64,000 nucleotides of DNA from the NCBI GenBank assembly GCA_905147135.1, contig LR990048.1:4076563-4140562 (forward strand). Reading direction: 5' to 3'. A model generated the notes under the pieces. That model was given only the letters and a program-made list of their open reading frames with translations. It was not told where the DNA came from and did no database searches. Below are positions 1 through 12,907 of the stretch, one piece after another. Positions within the stretch are counted from its first letter, which is position 1; each line of letters opens with the position of its first letter. This DNA is from Blastobasis lacticolella (Eukaryota > Arthropoda > Insecta > Lepidoptera > Blastobasidae). Made by a program: the position numbers and the translations under genes.

Positions 1-746
1 GATTTTCTGTATCTTATTCATAAAATTTTTTCGATTTTCTACAGTATGCACAATTGCTCTTCTACCTATTCGCGATTCTACACAATAAGGATTCCGCACT
101 ACTGCTATTCAACACATTATATAATCCACACAGTAGAATAGAGCAGAAAATTCCGTGTGATTTGTGATTCATAATACTTGTAGCTGCGTTAGTTGTATTT
201 ACTTTATCAATACTGTATCTATGGTTGAGTGAGATAAAAAAGTACCAAGGTTGTCTATGACAGCTGTCAGATAGAGGATTTTGTAAACAAGAAAGATTAT
301 TAATTCTGAATATAAAATAATCTTAGTTTCTCCAAATCTTCAAGGATCAGTTGGTGTAAATAAGCGTTTATTTGTATTTTCTATCTCGTCTTTTACAAAT
401 TGCTTGATATGTAATGTTATATAGATACGTTGTTTTCGGAAAATCTCGACACAGTTTGTTTTGCGTCAGCGTCGGCGACTTGATTGATTTTTTCAACATG
501 GAGATTATTAGAACAAGAATCCGAGCCCCCTCCCCCCCCTTTGAAGTAGATTTTGGGAAGTAAGAAAGCGGACTCGGGCAGTAACCGGATTTAACCGCTA
601 TCCCTAGAAAATCTAAAAAAAATTAATCTTTAATTCATAGCAAGCTGTTATCGCGCGGTATAGTAGGTACTCATCAAGACCGTTCCAAATTAGGTTTATT
701 TCTTCAAATCTCGTTTCCTCTTAGTTGAAATAGTTTAGGCATTATA

Positions 747-2773
747 CAGGTTGGCCCGTTTTTCCAAAATTGCGACCGGATCCGTTTGAAAAATTTCTAA
801 AAGAAAAAAGAATAAGATTTCTTCGATTTTTTTTTCTTGCAGCTAAATCTCTATAAACTGTGCATTTATGCATAAAATAACCAGCCAATAATAGCAAGCA
901 TAGCAAATAAGCATTTGTAAATTTTTAAGATACAATAACAATGAACGGCATTGCAACACTTTATCACACAAGCCCTCTAGCCCCTCTGAGCCGCTAACAA
1001 AAATCACGTCAGTCGTTCTCACCTTGTGTTTACTGCTACTCGTGTCACCATTTTGTCTCCACTACCACACTCGCTTTGCCCACGGACTCCGCTGCTTTTG
1101 ATTGATTTGGCCACTGCTCTTTTATTGGACTCTGTTTCGCATTGTGAGTTGGACTATGCTTACTTGGAGGTGTTAGAGATGAGTTACACGTTAAGTGAAT
1201 ATGCAGAGATGCATTATTGATGCACAAGGCAACAGCCACGCCGCAGCGCGACTGTATCGTGACCAACTTCGACGCCGAGGTGGACCACAACCGGAGCGAT
1301 ATCCTGACCATCGTGTTTTTATTAATAGGCACAACACCCTAATGGCAGGTCGCACTCCTGGTAGAGATGGGCCACGTGAAGGAGTCCCTAAAGTTGATCC
1401 GGATCGCAGAGAAATGGTGCTTGAAGAAATTCAACGAAATCCATCCACAAGTACAAGAAGTATGGCTCGGACTTTGGATATTCCAAGGACGTCTATTCAA
1501 AACATACTTTACGAAGAAGGATACCACGCGTTCCACATTCAACGAGTCCAATCTTTACTGCCAGCAGATCACCAATTGCGGGTTGATTTTTGTCAAACAA
1601 TTTTAGTAAGAGGATCCTGGATTTTGTAATAAAATCCTGTGGACTGATGAGTCACGGTTTGAACGAGTTGGAATCTTCAATGTTCATGATATGCACACGT
1701 GGGCGATCGAAAATCCACACGATGCGAGAGTTTCTACATTTCAACATCGTTTCAGTGTAAACATGTGGTCCGGGATCCTCAACGGTGAACTAATTGGTCC
1801 GTTTGAAGTGCCGTCGAGACTTAATGGAGAAACGTACCATAATTTCATAGAAAATGATCTACCATTGTTGCTCGGAGACGTCAATTTGGAACTCAGGCGA
1901 ACCATGGTGTTTCAGAATGACGGTGCCCCATGTCATTACGCAACGCAAGTCCGACGTTATCTTAACGAAACGTACCCTAACAGATGGATCGGACGCAACG
2001 GACCAATCAGATGGCCACCACGCTCTCCTGACCTCAATCCCATCGATTATTTCATCTGGGGCTACTACAAAGAAATCAAATACGCCTTCAGCTTTCAGAC
2101 ATTTAAAAGATAATTTCTTACGCAGGTGTAGTTTGTGCATTTCAGTGGGAGGGAGGCATTTTGAAAACCTATTGTAAAAAAAATTTATTTTATTATAATC
2201 ATCTTTGTTTTATTGAATCAATCCATCCAATGTACCAAACCTGATAAGCTATTTTCCAGTATTTTCTATCATTAATTTTTAACTTTAATAATAATAAAAT
2301 TCAAAAAAATTCGAGCTCGCTTCGTCTTTGATGGCTGATTTCAGCGAAAAATAGCCAATGAAGTACTACTTTTTAATTATTGTTATGAAAGCTTAGAGTC
2401 TAGCGCATTTTCTGAATTTTCTTAGACACTAAGACATTATCAGTTTAGATTTTTAATTTAAAGTTGAAAATTTAAATGATAACTCACTTAACATAAATCC
2501 TCAAATTTAGGTCAATTTTGTAGTAACTTCCATGAAAGTTATGAGGCTGTTTATTGTATGCATAAATGCACAGTTCATAGAGATTTAGCTGCAAGAAAAA
2601 AAAATCGCTATGGTCGCAATTTTGCAAAATTTCATATAAAAAGTCGTTACTCGATAGCTACGAAAAATCGTAGAACAGATATAGGTTTTTACAGATACAG
2701 ATACAGATTCAGATACTTCTCAACACGAGGCACTTAAACAAAATTTTTGGGCGTCACTTTTCTGGCCACCCTG
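747..2773 (+). mobile_element. Mariner-type (DD41D) DNA transposon, copy in intron 1 of gene A
   Basis: Flanked by TA on both sides (745-746 and 2774-2775), as expected for IS630/Tc1/mariner elements. The right end reads TTTCTGGCCACCCTG; its reverse complement matches the left end seen better in copy B (CAGGTGGCCAGAAAAGT). In this copy the left terminus has lost about 125 bp. Shared with block B, so inserted before the duplication. Confidence 0.8.
1179..2113 (+). pseudogene. Transposase remnant, mariner-type DD41D
   Basis: Decayed transposase in at least three frames: a start at 1179 (MSYTLSEYAEM), a shift near 1213, a long helix-turn-helix part at 1201-1629, another shift near 1625, then the catalytic part at about 1633-2113. 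Catalytic motifs: WTDESRF (first D), QNDGAPCH (second D) and SPDLNPIDYF (third D). Counting from the D of QND to the last D of NPID gives 41 residues between, hence DD41D; this spacing resembles the rosa-like group of mariner relatives, by my recollection of family definitions. Frameshifts make it non-functional. Confidence 0.8.
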
Positions 2774-2830
2774 TATAGCATCAAGCCAAATCAACAAGAG
2801 AGAGTACTCAATTCCAAAAAACTATTTCAG

Positions 2831-5800
2831 TGTCTTTGGGGTCCATTACAACGGGAATCTACACATCCTGGATGACTCCCATGATGCCGAAATTCTCAGA
2901 GAACTCGACTAGCATTTATGTATCGAATGTGAGTATGTTTATATTTTTCTTTTTCTTTTGTCCTGTATTTTTAAGTAAACTTATATTGTAAAGGGTATCA
3001 CTAAAACTACCGAAACGTTATAGAAAGCTTCATTGTTGACGCGTGATAAACCTATGCTAATAGATAAGGGCATTTCTTCACGGAGGCTCTATTGTGGCTT
3101 TCGTTACTATGTTTTTAGGGTATTCATTTTTCATTCGTCTGATGGTAATAGTTGGAAATCTGAGCTAGAGAGGCTACGAGTTTAACCAAAATGTGTCTTG
3201 CATTTACCGGAATCAGAACCCGATATCAGCTTAACCTTAGCTCCTATTGATGTTGCCTATAACCTTGCCTGTGATCACTGCCATTATTAACAAGTCTATA
3301 GAAACCAACGCGTACCCTAAACTTTGGCAGAAAGCTATCGTAAAACCTATCCCTAAGAAAGGGAATCCTAGGGAACTGAAGGATTTGAGACCCATTAGTA
3401 TTCTTCCATGTATGTCGAAGATACTGGAGCGCGTTGTGGCTGACCAGCTGACAGCTTTTGTGGAGAGTAATGACATACTACCGAAAATGCAGTCCGGTTT
3501 TCGAAAAAATCACAGCACGGTGACGGCTATGATGCAGGTGACCGACGATATCTTAACAGCACAGGATATGGGAGAAGGAACAATGCTCACGCTGTTAGAC
3601 TTCTCCCGAGCATTTGATAGTTTAAGCGTTCCACTTTTACTATCCAAGCTTCATTACTGTGGATTCAGTATGTCTGCTATTAAATGGTTCGAAAGCTACT
3701 TCAGCGACAGATCCCAGGTCGTGGAAGTACGGAAGGATGATGGGTCTGTTGTTACATCCAGGCCATGTGATGTGACACGGGGAATTCCCCAGGGTTCGAT
3801 CCTGGGACCTATTTTATTCTCAATTTACAGTGCTGATGTAACTAGAGAGATCCATCATTGCCGTTACCACATTTACGCAGACGATATCCAAGTGTACATA
3901 CACTGTAAACCAACGAATATGCTGAGCTCTGCTAACAACCTAATGGAGGACCTTAATCGAATCGCGCGATGGTCGGAAGAGAATGGTCTGGTTCTGAATA
4001 GCGCGAAAACTAAGTTCATGCTGCTAGGTTCGTCTAGTCAAATTAAAAAAATGTTACAATATAAAGTACAGGTTAAGATTGGAGACGATCAAACTGAGCG
4101 TGTGACAGAAGCCCGAAATCTGGGACTACAGATGGATGAGGAGCTTTACATTCAAAACATTACAAATAGAATTGCGCTCTGTGAGTCTCTAGTACTTTCA
4201 AAATTGAACTTCATGGATGCTGTTTATGGGCCACGGCTACTGGTGCGAACTCAGAAAGTGGTACAAAGGGTACAAAACGCTTGCGCGCGTTACTGTTTCA
4301 ATATTCCGCCTCGCACACATGTTACACCTTATATAAATAGAGCCAGAATACTTAAAATGGAATTGCGTAGACGATTACACTATGCCACACTTATATTTGG
4401 TATAGTCAAGTCCGGTACACCTTCCTATCTGTACGATAAGCTAACGTGGACTCGCGATGTCTCAGCTATGAAAACGCGCGGTAACAGCTACTCACTAGTT
4501 TTACCAAGGCATCGAACAACAGGATATCGGGCCTGCTTCAAGTTTCTTGCCTCCAAGATTTGGAATGATCTGCCACCTCCTCTGCGTTGTCTGAAAACAA
4601 TAACAAATTTTAAACAAAAGTTCAAATCTAACTTATTGGAAATAAATCAGTAGCATTGGTAAATGACAGTGGCTGGTTTAGTGTAGGTATCTGAGAGTAG
4701 CGTTTATACATTTATACACGTTGCCTCGGACCGGTTTCCCGTTTTAAGTAAACAAATTGATAGGTGGTTGAGGGGACCGACTGCCAGTCGATGGGTGCCG
4801 GGTTCGAACCCCAGTACCGCCATGTGCCGATATTATTTTCTGAGTTACCTACGTATGTATATACGTTAGTGGATTTTTACGTGTGGCAGGATTTTGTTCA
4901 GGTGGGTCAACTTCGAAAAAAAAAGTAATTGGAGATGGATGTGTATAATTAGTGGTGTGTAATGGCTAGGTAATAAAATAAAAATACTCACCTCAATGGA
5001 TCCAGACAAATGACGTTAATGGCACAGTGAAGAACGGATATTGGCCCTGCGATGGTCCACATGCACTGATGCGACACTGTATCGAGCACCATGTGCGTCG
5101 ATGCGCAAAACAAAGTACACACACTATCACATGGTCACCGTTATTGATTTCAATAATTTGTAGGTTGATTGGTGGTATTGATGAGCGATTGCTTTTGGTT
5201 GGGATCACTGTTGTAGTCAAATGTCAATGGAATTATTATTATTACATTATTATTATTACGCACGCGTTTTGCGAGTTTCTTGGTTATGTTTCTTGGTTAT
5301 GAGGTTATGCAATTTATGCACGATGCGCGCGTGACGACGGTCCCGGTCGACTGCCGGTAAACAACGCGTGGTGGGGGCCCCCATAGTGCGCCCCGGATAC
5401 CTACGTGTTTGTACACAATTACTCCTAATGAGTTGCCGCTTATATTTATATATTTCGAAATTATATTATTATGTATTTATAAATTAATAATATATTTATT
5501 ACCAAACTTATTTATTTATTTATTTTATATGCAAATGAGCATATATATTGCTGACTGTGCGGTGTTTCCGGGTGGTAAATGGGCCCACTGAAAACCAGCG
5601 TTGTGGTACGCGTCAAGCGGCCACAACATTATGCTGAGGGGGTCCAGTTGCACTGGAAGCCGCGACACGGAGTTTTAACAATGCCACTGGATATAGTTAA
5701 CTGTAGGTACATTTACTATTGTTGTTCTGTTTTTTTAAATTATTTTTTTTCTAACCTAATTTTTTATTATTTTATGTACTTTAATTACCTTGTTTTTTTT

Positions 5801-8800
5801 TTGTACCTTATTGTCGTGTCGTGGTGTCTACGTGTAATAAATGTCTTCTTTCTTTCTTTCTTTCTTTCTTAACCGGCTTTCTCAATAATTCTTAAGGTCT
5901 ATTTAAAAGCAGATATCGTGCTCTCCTTTATAACAGCAATATGATCTTTAAGATCTATAATATAATGTTCAAATTCCGCTAACTCTCCCGATGGAGGAAC
6001 CAGCTCTTATATTTAAAACATATGAACACAACACCGTCGTCTGCCTTGATGCCATAGCACAATACAAAGCGAAAATATTTAATACATAATCGCCACAAAT
6101 TGCCAATACACCAGAATTTAAATTTCAGAACGAGATGGCGTGGCTGGCAGCTTCGGGTTTCCCTGGGTTCATGGCAGGCAGTCTAATCAGTCGGTTCATA
6201 ACGGACCGCTTTGGTCGGAGAACCACAATCCTTGGTAGCGCTCTGCCCGCCGCTGTCGGCACGGTACGTATGATATGATGATTAAGTCTGAAGGAGGTTC
6301 CGGCTAGCCCTTTCTTATCCAAAATCCTTTTATCGTCTAGCAGACAGACACAGTATAACAGGCCGTGTCTGTGTTAGGCGCTTTAAACTCAGCCGCTCAA
6401 AATATATGTCCATATCCTGCTACCCTGTACACGACCACTAAACCGTTGCAAAAAATTTATAGAGCTTACAATAAGGCATTAACTGTAAGCTGTAGTAGAT
6501 ATACTCTACAGTTCCAAGGACATTTTGAGATTATAAAACCTCTACGTACGTAACATTTCAATCGCACTAGACACAATCAATGTATGTTAAAAATAAACAT
6601 TTTTCTATATTTCACAAAGCGTTGTCTGAATTAAAGAATTGAAGAATCTGGCAATTGAAGATATTAAATGGTACAAAACTCTTTATTTTTCAAGTTGAAG
6701 TTATTAAGATTAATTATTTAAGACAAGGTCCATAGATTAAGATTTTCTGTCATTGCATCTACCAGATAATCATCGCTTGCGCAGTGAAGGCTTGGTTGCT
6801 GTACATTGCAAAGTTCCTGTGGGGTGCTACGACCGGCATGATGACGTTGGTAAGGCTTTTCTTTTAAAAATAGATATAAATATTTAAAGGAAAATATTAT
6901 TCACGCAAAATCCGAGAAATTAAGATCGATGTAATTTTTTCAGTCATAAATAAATTTAAATATTTTTTCCAACAGGCAGTGAGTATATATTCAGTAGAAA
7001 TAGCTGACAAAGAGGTGCGGGGTTCCCTGTCACTGGTTACGAGGTTCATGTACAATTTTGGCAGCTTTTTAATTATGACGATTGGGCCTTTTGTGTCGTA
7101 CGATATGCTCAACTACCTACTTCTGGGAATGCCGCTTATATACTTCTGCGCCTGCTTCTGGATACCAGAGTCGCCGTACTACCTGTTGAAAGAGGGCAAA
7201 GTTCAAGCCGCTACGGATGTCTTGGTTAAACTGCGAGGGTATAAAGACGAGAAGGTGAGTTCTTCTTTCTTATTTTACTGTTTTATCATTTCTATTATTG
7301 TCGTTGTCCCGATGTTAAAATTGATTTCTTTCTGTGATATTTTGACCACTTTATAAAAACTAGAATAGTTGAATCATTCTCAATATTGTTAGTTGTCGCA
7401 TCTTCCTCAATTGACTTCTAAAATCTAACCATAAAATGAATTCATAATTTTTTCATAACTAGGACATTGCTGGAAAACAGTGCTTCGCGAGACTATATGT
7501 ATATGTGTCGCAGCCGGATGGTTAAATTAGCCGGTTAATTAAATGGCTAGCTTTTTAAGCAATTATTGAATTGAATATTTGTCAAATTCATGAACTTTGA
7601 AAGTTACGTCTAACGAACGATATTGCCCCGAGTTTACGGAGCTCCTCCATGCATTGTCACAACATTAACCTAACCCAACCGAATAAAAACCTAATGCAAA
7701 GTATTATTATTGTTTGAGATTATTGTGATTAAGTTAGCATTGTGACAATATTTGGAGGAGCTCCGTAAACTCGGGTCAATTTCTTTCATTAAACATTACT
7801 TTCAATTAAATAATAGCATAAGAAGCTAGCCGTTTCATTAACTGGCTAATTTTACCATCCGGCTGCGACATATGCACTTCCCGGGCGAGCATAAGCCATA
7901 CTTACATCCGACTACTAAAAATTAAATATAATAATTTAAAAAGGAAATATTTTAATTCCTCCTTTCAGTCAGTAGAAAACGTGTCACCAAGATCGCCTTG
8001 TGCGGGTTGGCAGCACTTCATCTAAAAGACGTAGGTGTTTTTCCATGCAAGCTTCATATTGTTAAACGAAAAATATTTTTAAATTTAAAAGCTTGCATCT
8101 GCTGTGTTCCAAATTCATATGAGAACTATACTTTCAGTTAGTTGAAGACGAAATATTAAGAATGCAAGCGGAAGTAAGGAATGACATGCGAAGTTCCACC
8201 ACGGCTAAGGAGCTGTTTACAGGGAAGCAGTATAGGAAGGCAGTTATCATCGCATTCGGTAAGATTAATATCAGCTCAAAAAATACAACTGCAGCATAAA
8301 ATGTGAGGTTGTTGACGTTAGACATATTTGAGGTATTGAGATGTGGACACCGCTACACGTCAAACTGAGGTACACTCTGAGCTAAGACCTAGATGGAGCG
8401 AGAGCTTGCACTTGTACAAATCTACGGTATAATTTCCCTTGTATTAGGCCAATGTCCAACATTGACGTACTGTGTGCGACGAGCTACGTCATCATTCACT
8501 TATCAATGGCTCGTAAAGTCGTAAGTCATCATAACCAATATCAACATAATATGATGCAATGGATGTAGCGTCGTCACACATGTCCATATAAATATTGTAA
8601 AGTAGTAAATTTTTTTCAAGGGCAGAGTTGCCTTATAGAGAACAGAGAATCAGTTTTAGTTTTTGAGACCAACTACTTTTTTAAACCGAAGTTTCATAAA
8701 AGTGCTTGGGTGTTATGCTCAAAGTTAGTATAGAATATAGATCCTAAATGCAGTTCGACTTTGCGTACATGTTTATGCTGATCATTATTTAATACTGACG

Positions 8801-9956
8801 AAGACTATGTTCTTCCAGGTTTGAAAATGGCCCAAATAATGACGGGGCAGCTGATTATACAGCAGTACCTGGGCATGATCATAAAGGAAAGCAACACCAT
8901 GAACGTGACCACCGCTCTTATAATATTTGGGGCAGTCAGATTCATTTTTGGTAAGTTCAAGGTATCAAACTTGGTTTATCTACTAGATACTAAGTCAATC
9001 TCTAAAATATCTCTATTTAGCTATTTGTATGGCTAAATATCAATGGAAAACCCCGGGACCAAAGCAATTTTATCGTCAACTAAGGTTCACGACCGTGACC
9101 GCAGCGTTTAGTATCGCCAAACATTGCTATTTGTAAGTAGAGATTACAGGAAGTAATTACTATTTGGAAAACCCCCTAATTTTCCTAAAACTCCTTCAAA
9201 AATAAAGAACACGAGATACTCTCTCCATTCCCACACCGATGAAGCCATGAGTAACAAGTTATTGTCAAGCACAGTACACATTCGAAATAATACCTTTAAT
9301 TATACCAGTTTTAATAATCTATGTTTGTACCTCTTTGTCCTAATGTCTTCCTATTTTGTATTTCAGCTGTAATATCATCAGTATTAGCGGATAAAATCGG
9401 TCGTCGTCCTCTGCTGATCCACTCTTTCATAGGCACTTTCATCTCTATGAGTATCGTTGGACTGTACTTCTTCTTGTTAGAAGTCCTCAGTTTCAATCGC
9501 GATTCCCTGGCCTCTTACGATTTCGTAGTCTTCGCCGGCATTCTCTTAGCGAACATCATGTCCACTGTGGGCTACCAGTCCGTAATAATCGTGTACTTAG
9601 CAGAAATATTCCCTTTGAATGTCAAAGCTGTAGCCTTGACCTCTCTCAGCGTATTCGGATCATTAATGAACTTCACCATTGCAAGGGGATACCAGATCGT
9701 AAGGGACACCTCGGGACTTTGTGGCGTATTTTGGATTTTCTCGGCATTTGCATTGGGTGGTGCTGTGTTCTCATCGGCCTTCATCCCAGAGACTAAAGGG
9801 AAGAGTTTCAAAGAAATACAAATGCAACTGCAAGGACCATTGTACGAAGACGACGAAGTGATCAATAAGTTAAACAATGTAGATAATGAGGTTGTCATCG
9901 AAAGCAAGGAATTGAAGGAAATAAACAAAACCAGAACTCTTGTAGGGTTAATATGA
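2831..9956 (+). CDS. Gene A: Tret1-like sugar transporter (MFS/SLC2), first coding exon outside window
   Basis: Seen: seven exons at 2831-2928, 6129-6263, 6766-6849, 6976-7254, 8138-8258, 8819-8950 and 9367-9956 (stop TGA), all with AG/GT borders and open through every junction. Exon sizes and phases match genes B and C, whose 49-nt ATG exon has no counterpart here because position 1 already lies in intron 1. Motifs of the sugar-porter family: DRFGRR after TM2 (exon 3), PESPYYLLKEGK at the end of TM6 (exon 5; the usual PESPRWL has become PESPYYL), QQYLG in TM7 (exon 7), DKIGRRPLL between TM8 and TM9, and PETKGKSFKEIQ after TM12. Family knowledge: a 12-helix plasma-membrane facilitator moving trehalose or other sugars; the substrate cannot be read from sequence. 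No stop or frameshift seen, so probably functional if exon 1 is intact. A weak AATAAA lies at 10002, about 46 nt after the stop. Introns 1 and 2 carry a mariner-type element and a LINE. Confidence 0.9.
3247..4653 (+). pseudogene. LINE reverse transcriptase, N-terminally truncated ORF2
   Basis: Open for 468 codons with no internal stop; it begins within the RT domain, so the endonuclease half is missing and no true start codon exists. Motifs: PIPKKGNPRELKDLRPIS (RT1-2 region, residues 35-52), SGFRKNHST (83-91), LLDFSRAFDSL with the first catalytic Asp near 118, GIPQGSILGPILF (179-191) and YADD (210-213). The C terminus (SKIWNDLPPPLR...FKQKFK) is the kind seen in CR1/Jockey-like elements. All RT catalytic residues remain, suggesting a fairly recent insertion, yet it cannot be autonomous. 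Confidence 0.85.
4755..4830 (+). repeat. tRNA-like SINE head inside the LINE 3' region
   Basis: Contains a box-B-like GGGTTCGAACCCC (about 4799-4811) after a GTGGTTGAGGGGACCGAC box-A-like part and ends near GTACCGCCATGTG. No cloverleaf with paired acceptor stem is evident, so it is read as a SINE-type promoter remnant or borrowed 3' module, not a tRNA gene. Confidence 0.45.
7507..7869 (+). mobile_element. Foldback MITE in intron 5 of gene A
   Basis: Ends are inverted repeats: GTCGCAGCCGGATGGT at the left and ACCATCCGGCTGCGAC at the right. A second, inner inverted pair (CCGAGTTTACGGAGCTCCTC at 7629 and its complement at about 7759-7778) makes most of the 363 bp self-complementary. The empty site is in gene B at about 45030. 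No coding capacity. Confidence 0.75.
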
Positions 9957-10689
9957 CTTCAGTTACGGTAGATGATCAGGTAAGACATATTCATCATAGC
10001 AAATAAATAGCGAGTGCGAAAACGTTAGTAGGTTAGTCTACCTCTCAGTTGTTGACGATACCTACACAATGTTCTGTTGGTGCTACATCATACTGTTTAT
10101 GCGTTTTGATTGAAATCAATGGAAACTTCAACAGTGCATAATTAGCTCATCTCATGATAATTATGATATAAAATATCTACGACCACCTACTCTATACAAG
10201 TATAGACTTAGTACTAATTGACAATATATATTATGACGACTATGACGTTACTTTAATGACGATGATTGTGAATATATTGCGTAAGTTTTTAATTTTACTC
10301 TTTGATTAAATGCATTACTATAAGTTTTTTAATTACTATTTAAGTTGTTGACAATGCTATGTAGACCAATTTTCCAACGATGATCTCTGATTTTTACAGT
10401 AATGTATCTGTAGATAGCTATAGTGGAAAACGCTGTACCTTGCACAGGAAAATTATATGCAATACTGCTGCAAAGTAAGACAAAACTTTATAATTAGGGA
10501 CAGACATTCGTGCAGGATCACCTGCTCAAAAGTGATCAAGACCCTACCTCCTAACTTTGTATAACCTGAAAATAATTAAGATTTATTTAGGTTTTACTTG
10601 CTGTTATTGTAATTTTATCTTTAATTCTTGTTGAAAGCACGAAGACGGTTGTCTATTATTTTGTGTAATTTAAGTAGGTATGATGTTAA

Positions 10690-11045
10690 TTAGGAGCGCA
10701 GGTTGCCTAGCGGTTAAGGTATCCGAATCATAAGGGAGAGGTACCGGGTTCGAACCCAGTGCGGCCATGTACCAATGGCTCTTTTCTGTTATTCACATTA
10801 GTTGAATGTAACCCATGCTCTTACGGTGAGGAAAAACATCATGATTAAACCTGCACATTCAGACAACTGAATGTGTACTCATGTTCCAATCTGGTCAGGA
10901 TCCCCTGGTTGCAGGGTCACGGAGGTCAGATGGCAGTCACTCCACTGTAACTATCTGATCTGCCAAATCCTGGATCATGGTCAAGGCGGATCCTGAGCCC
11001 TCGAGCGCGAGAGCACAACGGGACGTTAACGCCAATAATAATAAT
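10690..11045 (+). repeat. tRNA-derived SINE (family 1), plus orientation
   Basis: Head with box A (TTGCCTAGCGGTTAAGG) and box B (GGGTTCGAACCC), then a body with ACCAATGGCTCTTTTCTG and a 3' end GACGTTAACGCC followed by (AAT)n. At least seven other copies of the same family lie in this window, in both orientations. Its B-block counterpart is truncated at 47985. Confidence 0.75.
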
Positions 11046-11466
11046 ATATAATTAATAAATATATAATAAAAGTAAGCTTGGACAGCAGGTACAACACTCT
11101 AAACGTAGATTAATATTTCATGGGTTCAGTTGCTAACAAAGTTCCATTGCAATAAACTGAAAATATTAAATCTATTATACGTAATCGCAAAAGTAACAAT
11201 ATCAATAATTGAAATCAGAGATTTTTTAGCAACAGAATTACGTCCTACAGTTAACACTCGCAACGTTCGAATTACTTACAAATGTTTTAGATAATGGAAA
11301 CATCATCAATCATACAATAGTTATAGAGTAGCACCCCAAAGCCTTCTACAGAGGGAAAATGTTGTATTGTCCTTCTAAAATATTAATATGAGATGAATAT
11401 TTATTTACTAAGTATTAAGGCGAAATTGTACAACAAGTATTAAATATGTAATTACCGATTGCACTA

Positions 11467-11586
11467 GGCCTGGCTTGCACCAAATTCTTAACTATTTTAA
11501 GAATGACGCTTAACGTTTTTTTGTATAAAGTTTTTTTATTGAGTATCAATTTAAAAAACTTTTAAGAATTTGGTGCAAGCCGCCCT
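11467..11586 (+). mobile_element. Short palindromic MITE
   Basis: Inverted ends GGCTTGCACCAAATTCTTA (11472) and its complement ending near 11581 enclose about 80 bp of AT-rich DNA. It lies in the stretch that block B lacks, so its age relative to the duplication cannot be told. Confidence 0.6.
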
Positions 11587-12170
11587 AAAGTTAGTAGAAA
11601 TTTACGCCTTAAGATATTACTAAGCATTTAGTACTCAAAAAATTGATGTTATGAAGTTAAGAGTTTAGGTAATACATTAGCTTAGTGCTTGAGCAAAGCT
11701 TATCTTGTTAGGATTATTTTAAATAATTTAAACGACAACTTATGCATCGCCTAAGTTTATTGCAATTGGGCATTAGGTATCTAATAATGCCTTTTGGCAG
11801 CAAACTAATGCATTTCTATTGTTGCGTCAGTTGCAAAGTCATCATCATCATCATCCTAGCGCTTATCTTGGCCTCTGCCAGGGTCCGCTTTCCTACTCAT
11901 TCTTATTCACTTTACCCGGTCTTCAGCATCCTCGCGTCGTAAGCCGGCAGTTGAAAATTAAGTGTACCACAAAGTGATATTTCTTAAGTTTAAAATCACA
12001 AGTATTTTTCAAATTTTTAGGACTTATCTTTTATTATCTTATTCTTTATTTTAGTTAAGGTAAAACTTGTATATAGTAAAGTAAAAGTTGTTACTTTACC
12101 AATTAATTTACTACGTGTAGCAACACTATTGTTTCTTAAATAAATGAAAGTTATTATCTATTGCAACAGT

Positions 12171-12341
12171 TGACTAGCGACTGCCCCGGCTTCGCACACC
12201 TTATCAAATTTTACATTCAAAGCTTCACTCTGAATCATGCTGTCTATTGGTTAAAACCGCATGAAAATCCGTTCAGTAGTTTTTGAATTCATCGCGAGCG
12301 GACAGACGCGGCGTGGTACTTTGTTTTTTAATATGCAGTGA
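12171..12341 (+). repeat. Dispersed LINE/SINE-type repeat (GACAGACGCGGCG tail)
   Basis: Starts CCCCGGCTTCGCAC and continues through AAAATCCGTTCAGTAGTTTTT to GCGGCGTGGTACTTTGTTTT, a pattern I know as a common lepidopteran interspersed repeat, probably the 3' end of an RTE-type LINE. Related stretches: 47986-48060 and 59746-59935. Confidence 0.6.
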
Positions 12342-12907
12342 TAGTGATAGTGCAGTACAAATGTGCAACAGGGTCTGAAATACTGTGCACGCGCGAGTTC
12401 ATGTTCATCGGACACGACCGCTTAAATATTTCGAGTAACAATTATTGAAAGCTTGATAAAATAGCCATCTCACTCAATTACGGTTTGACACTACAATTTT
12501 GAGTGTTGACCCCATGCGAGCAATTAAGAGGCATGTTTGTCGGGGCTTACGAAGCAAACTAGTTTGAATTTTGTAAATCGTATGATTACCACTTAGTGAA
12601 TTGAAAAGTAGAAATAAATCGAAATATAGGTACAACGTAATTAAAAATTATGTGTAAATTTATTTTTCTTTAGTTTAGTTAGAATGAGGTTTTTTGTTAG
12701 GCTAAGGATCTATTTTAATAATGCAATAATTGTACTTATTTTATGATATATGTTAAATAAATTATTTGTATCTACATATTTCAATAAAACAATTTAGCAC
12801 TTGTAACTTGCATTTTATTTATTAGTTGGAAAACACATTGTATAGTTTTCCTAATTCATTTCGAGAGAGCCAATACCATAAATATTCAATATTCCAAAAT
12901 AAATAAT

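Larger units (their letters stand above)
3237..5867 (+). mobile_element. 5'-truncated non-LTR retrotransposon (CR1/Jockey-type) in intron 2 of gene A
   Basis: Absent from the matching place in block B, which reads straight through CAGCTTAACCGACTTTC. The 7-bp CTTAACC occurs on both sides (3230-3236 and 5868-5874) as target-site duplication. The left end opens directly in the reverse transcriptase domain (5' truncation) and the right end is AATAAATG followed by a (CTTT)n tail, typical LINE structure. The long 3' part (4654-5850) carries a tRNA-like box at about 4755-4830 and low-complexity T-rich DNA; it may be composite. Confidence 0.8.

Noticed and set aside
1026..1220. 64-codon ORF at the start of the mariner element (and 40883-41077)
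   Set aside because: Only its last part, from 1179, belongs to the transposase N terminus; the rest is the 5' UTR of the element.
7969..8040. Extra exon after a CTTTCAG acceptor in intron 5 of gene A (and 45144-45210 in B)
   Set aside because: Read in the phase required it meets a stop (TAA) after about 17 codons, and gene C has no equivalent; the 279/121-nt exons join correctly without it.
9572..9928. 118-codon ORF on the minus strand (also 46745-47101 and, on plus, 51821-52231)
   Set aside because: Antisense shadow of the last transporter exon, repeated in all three paralogues.
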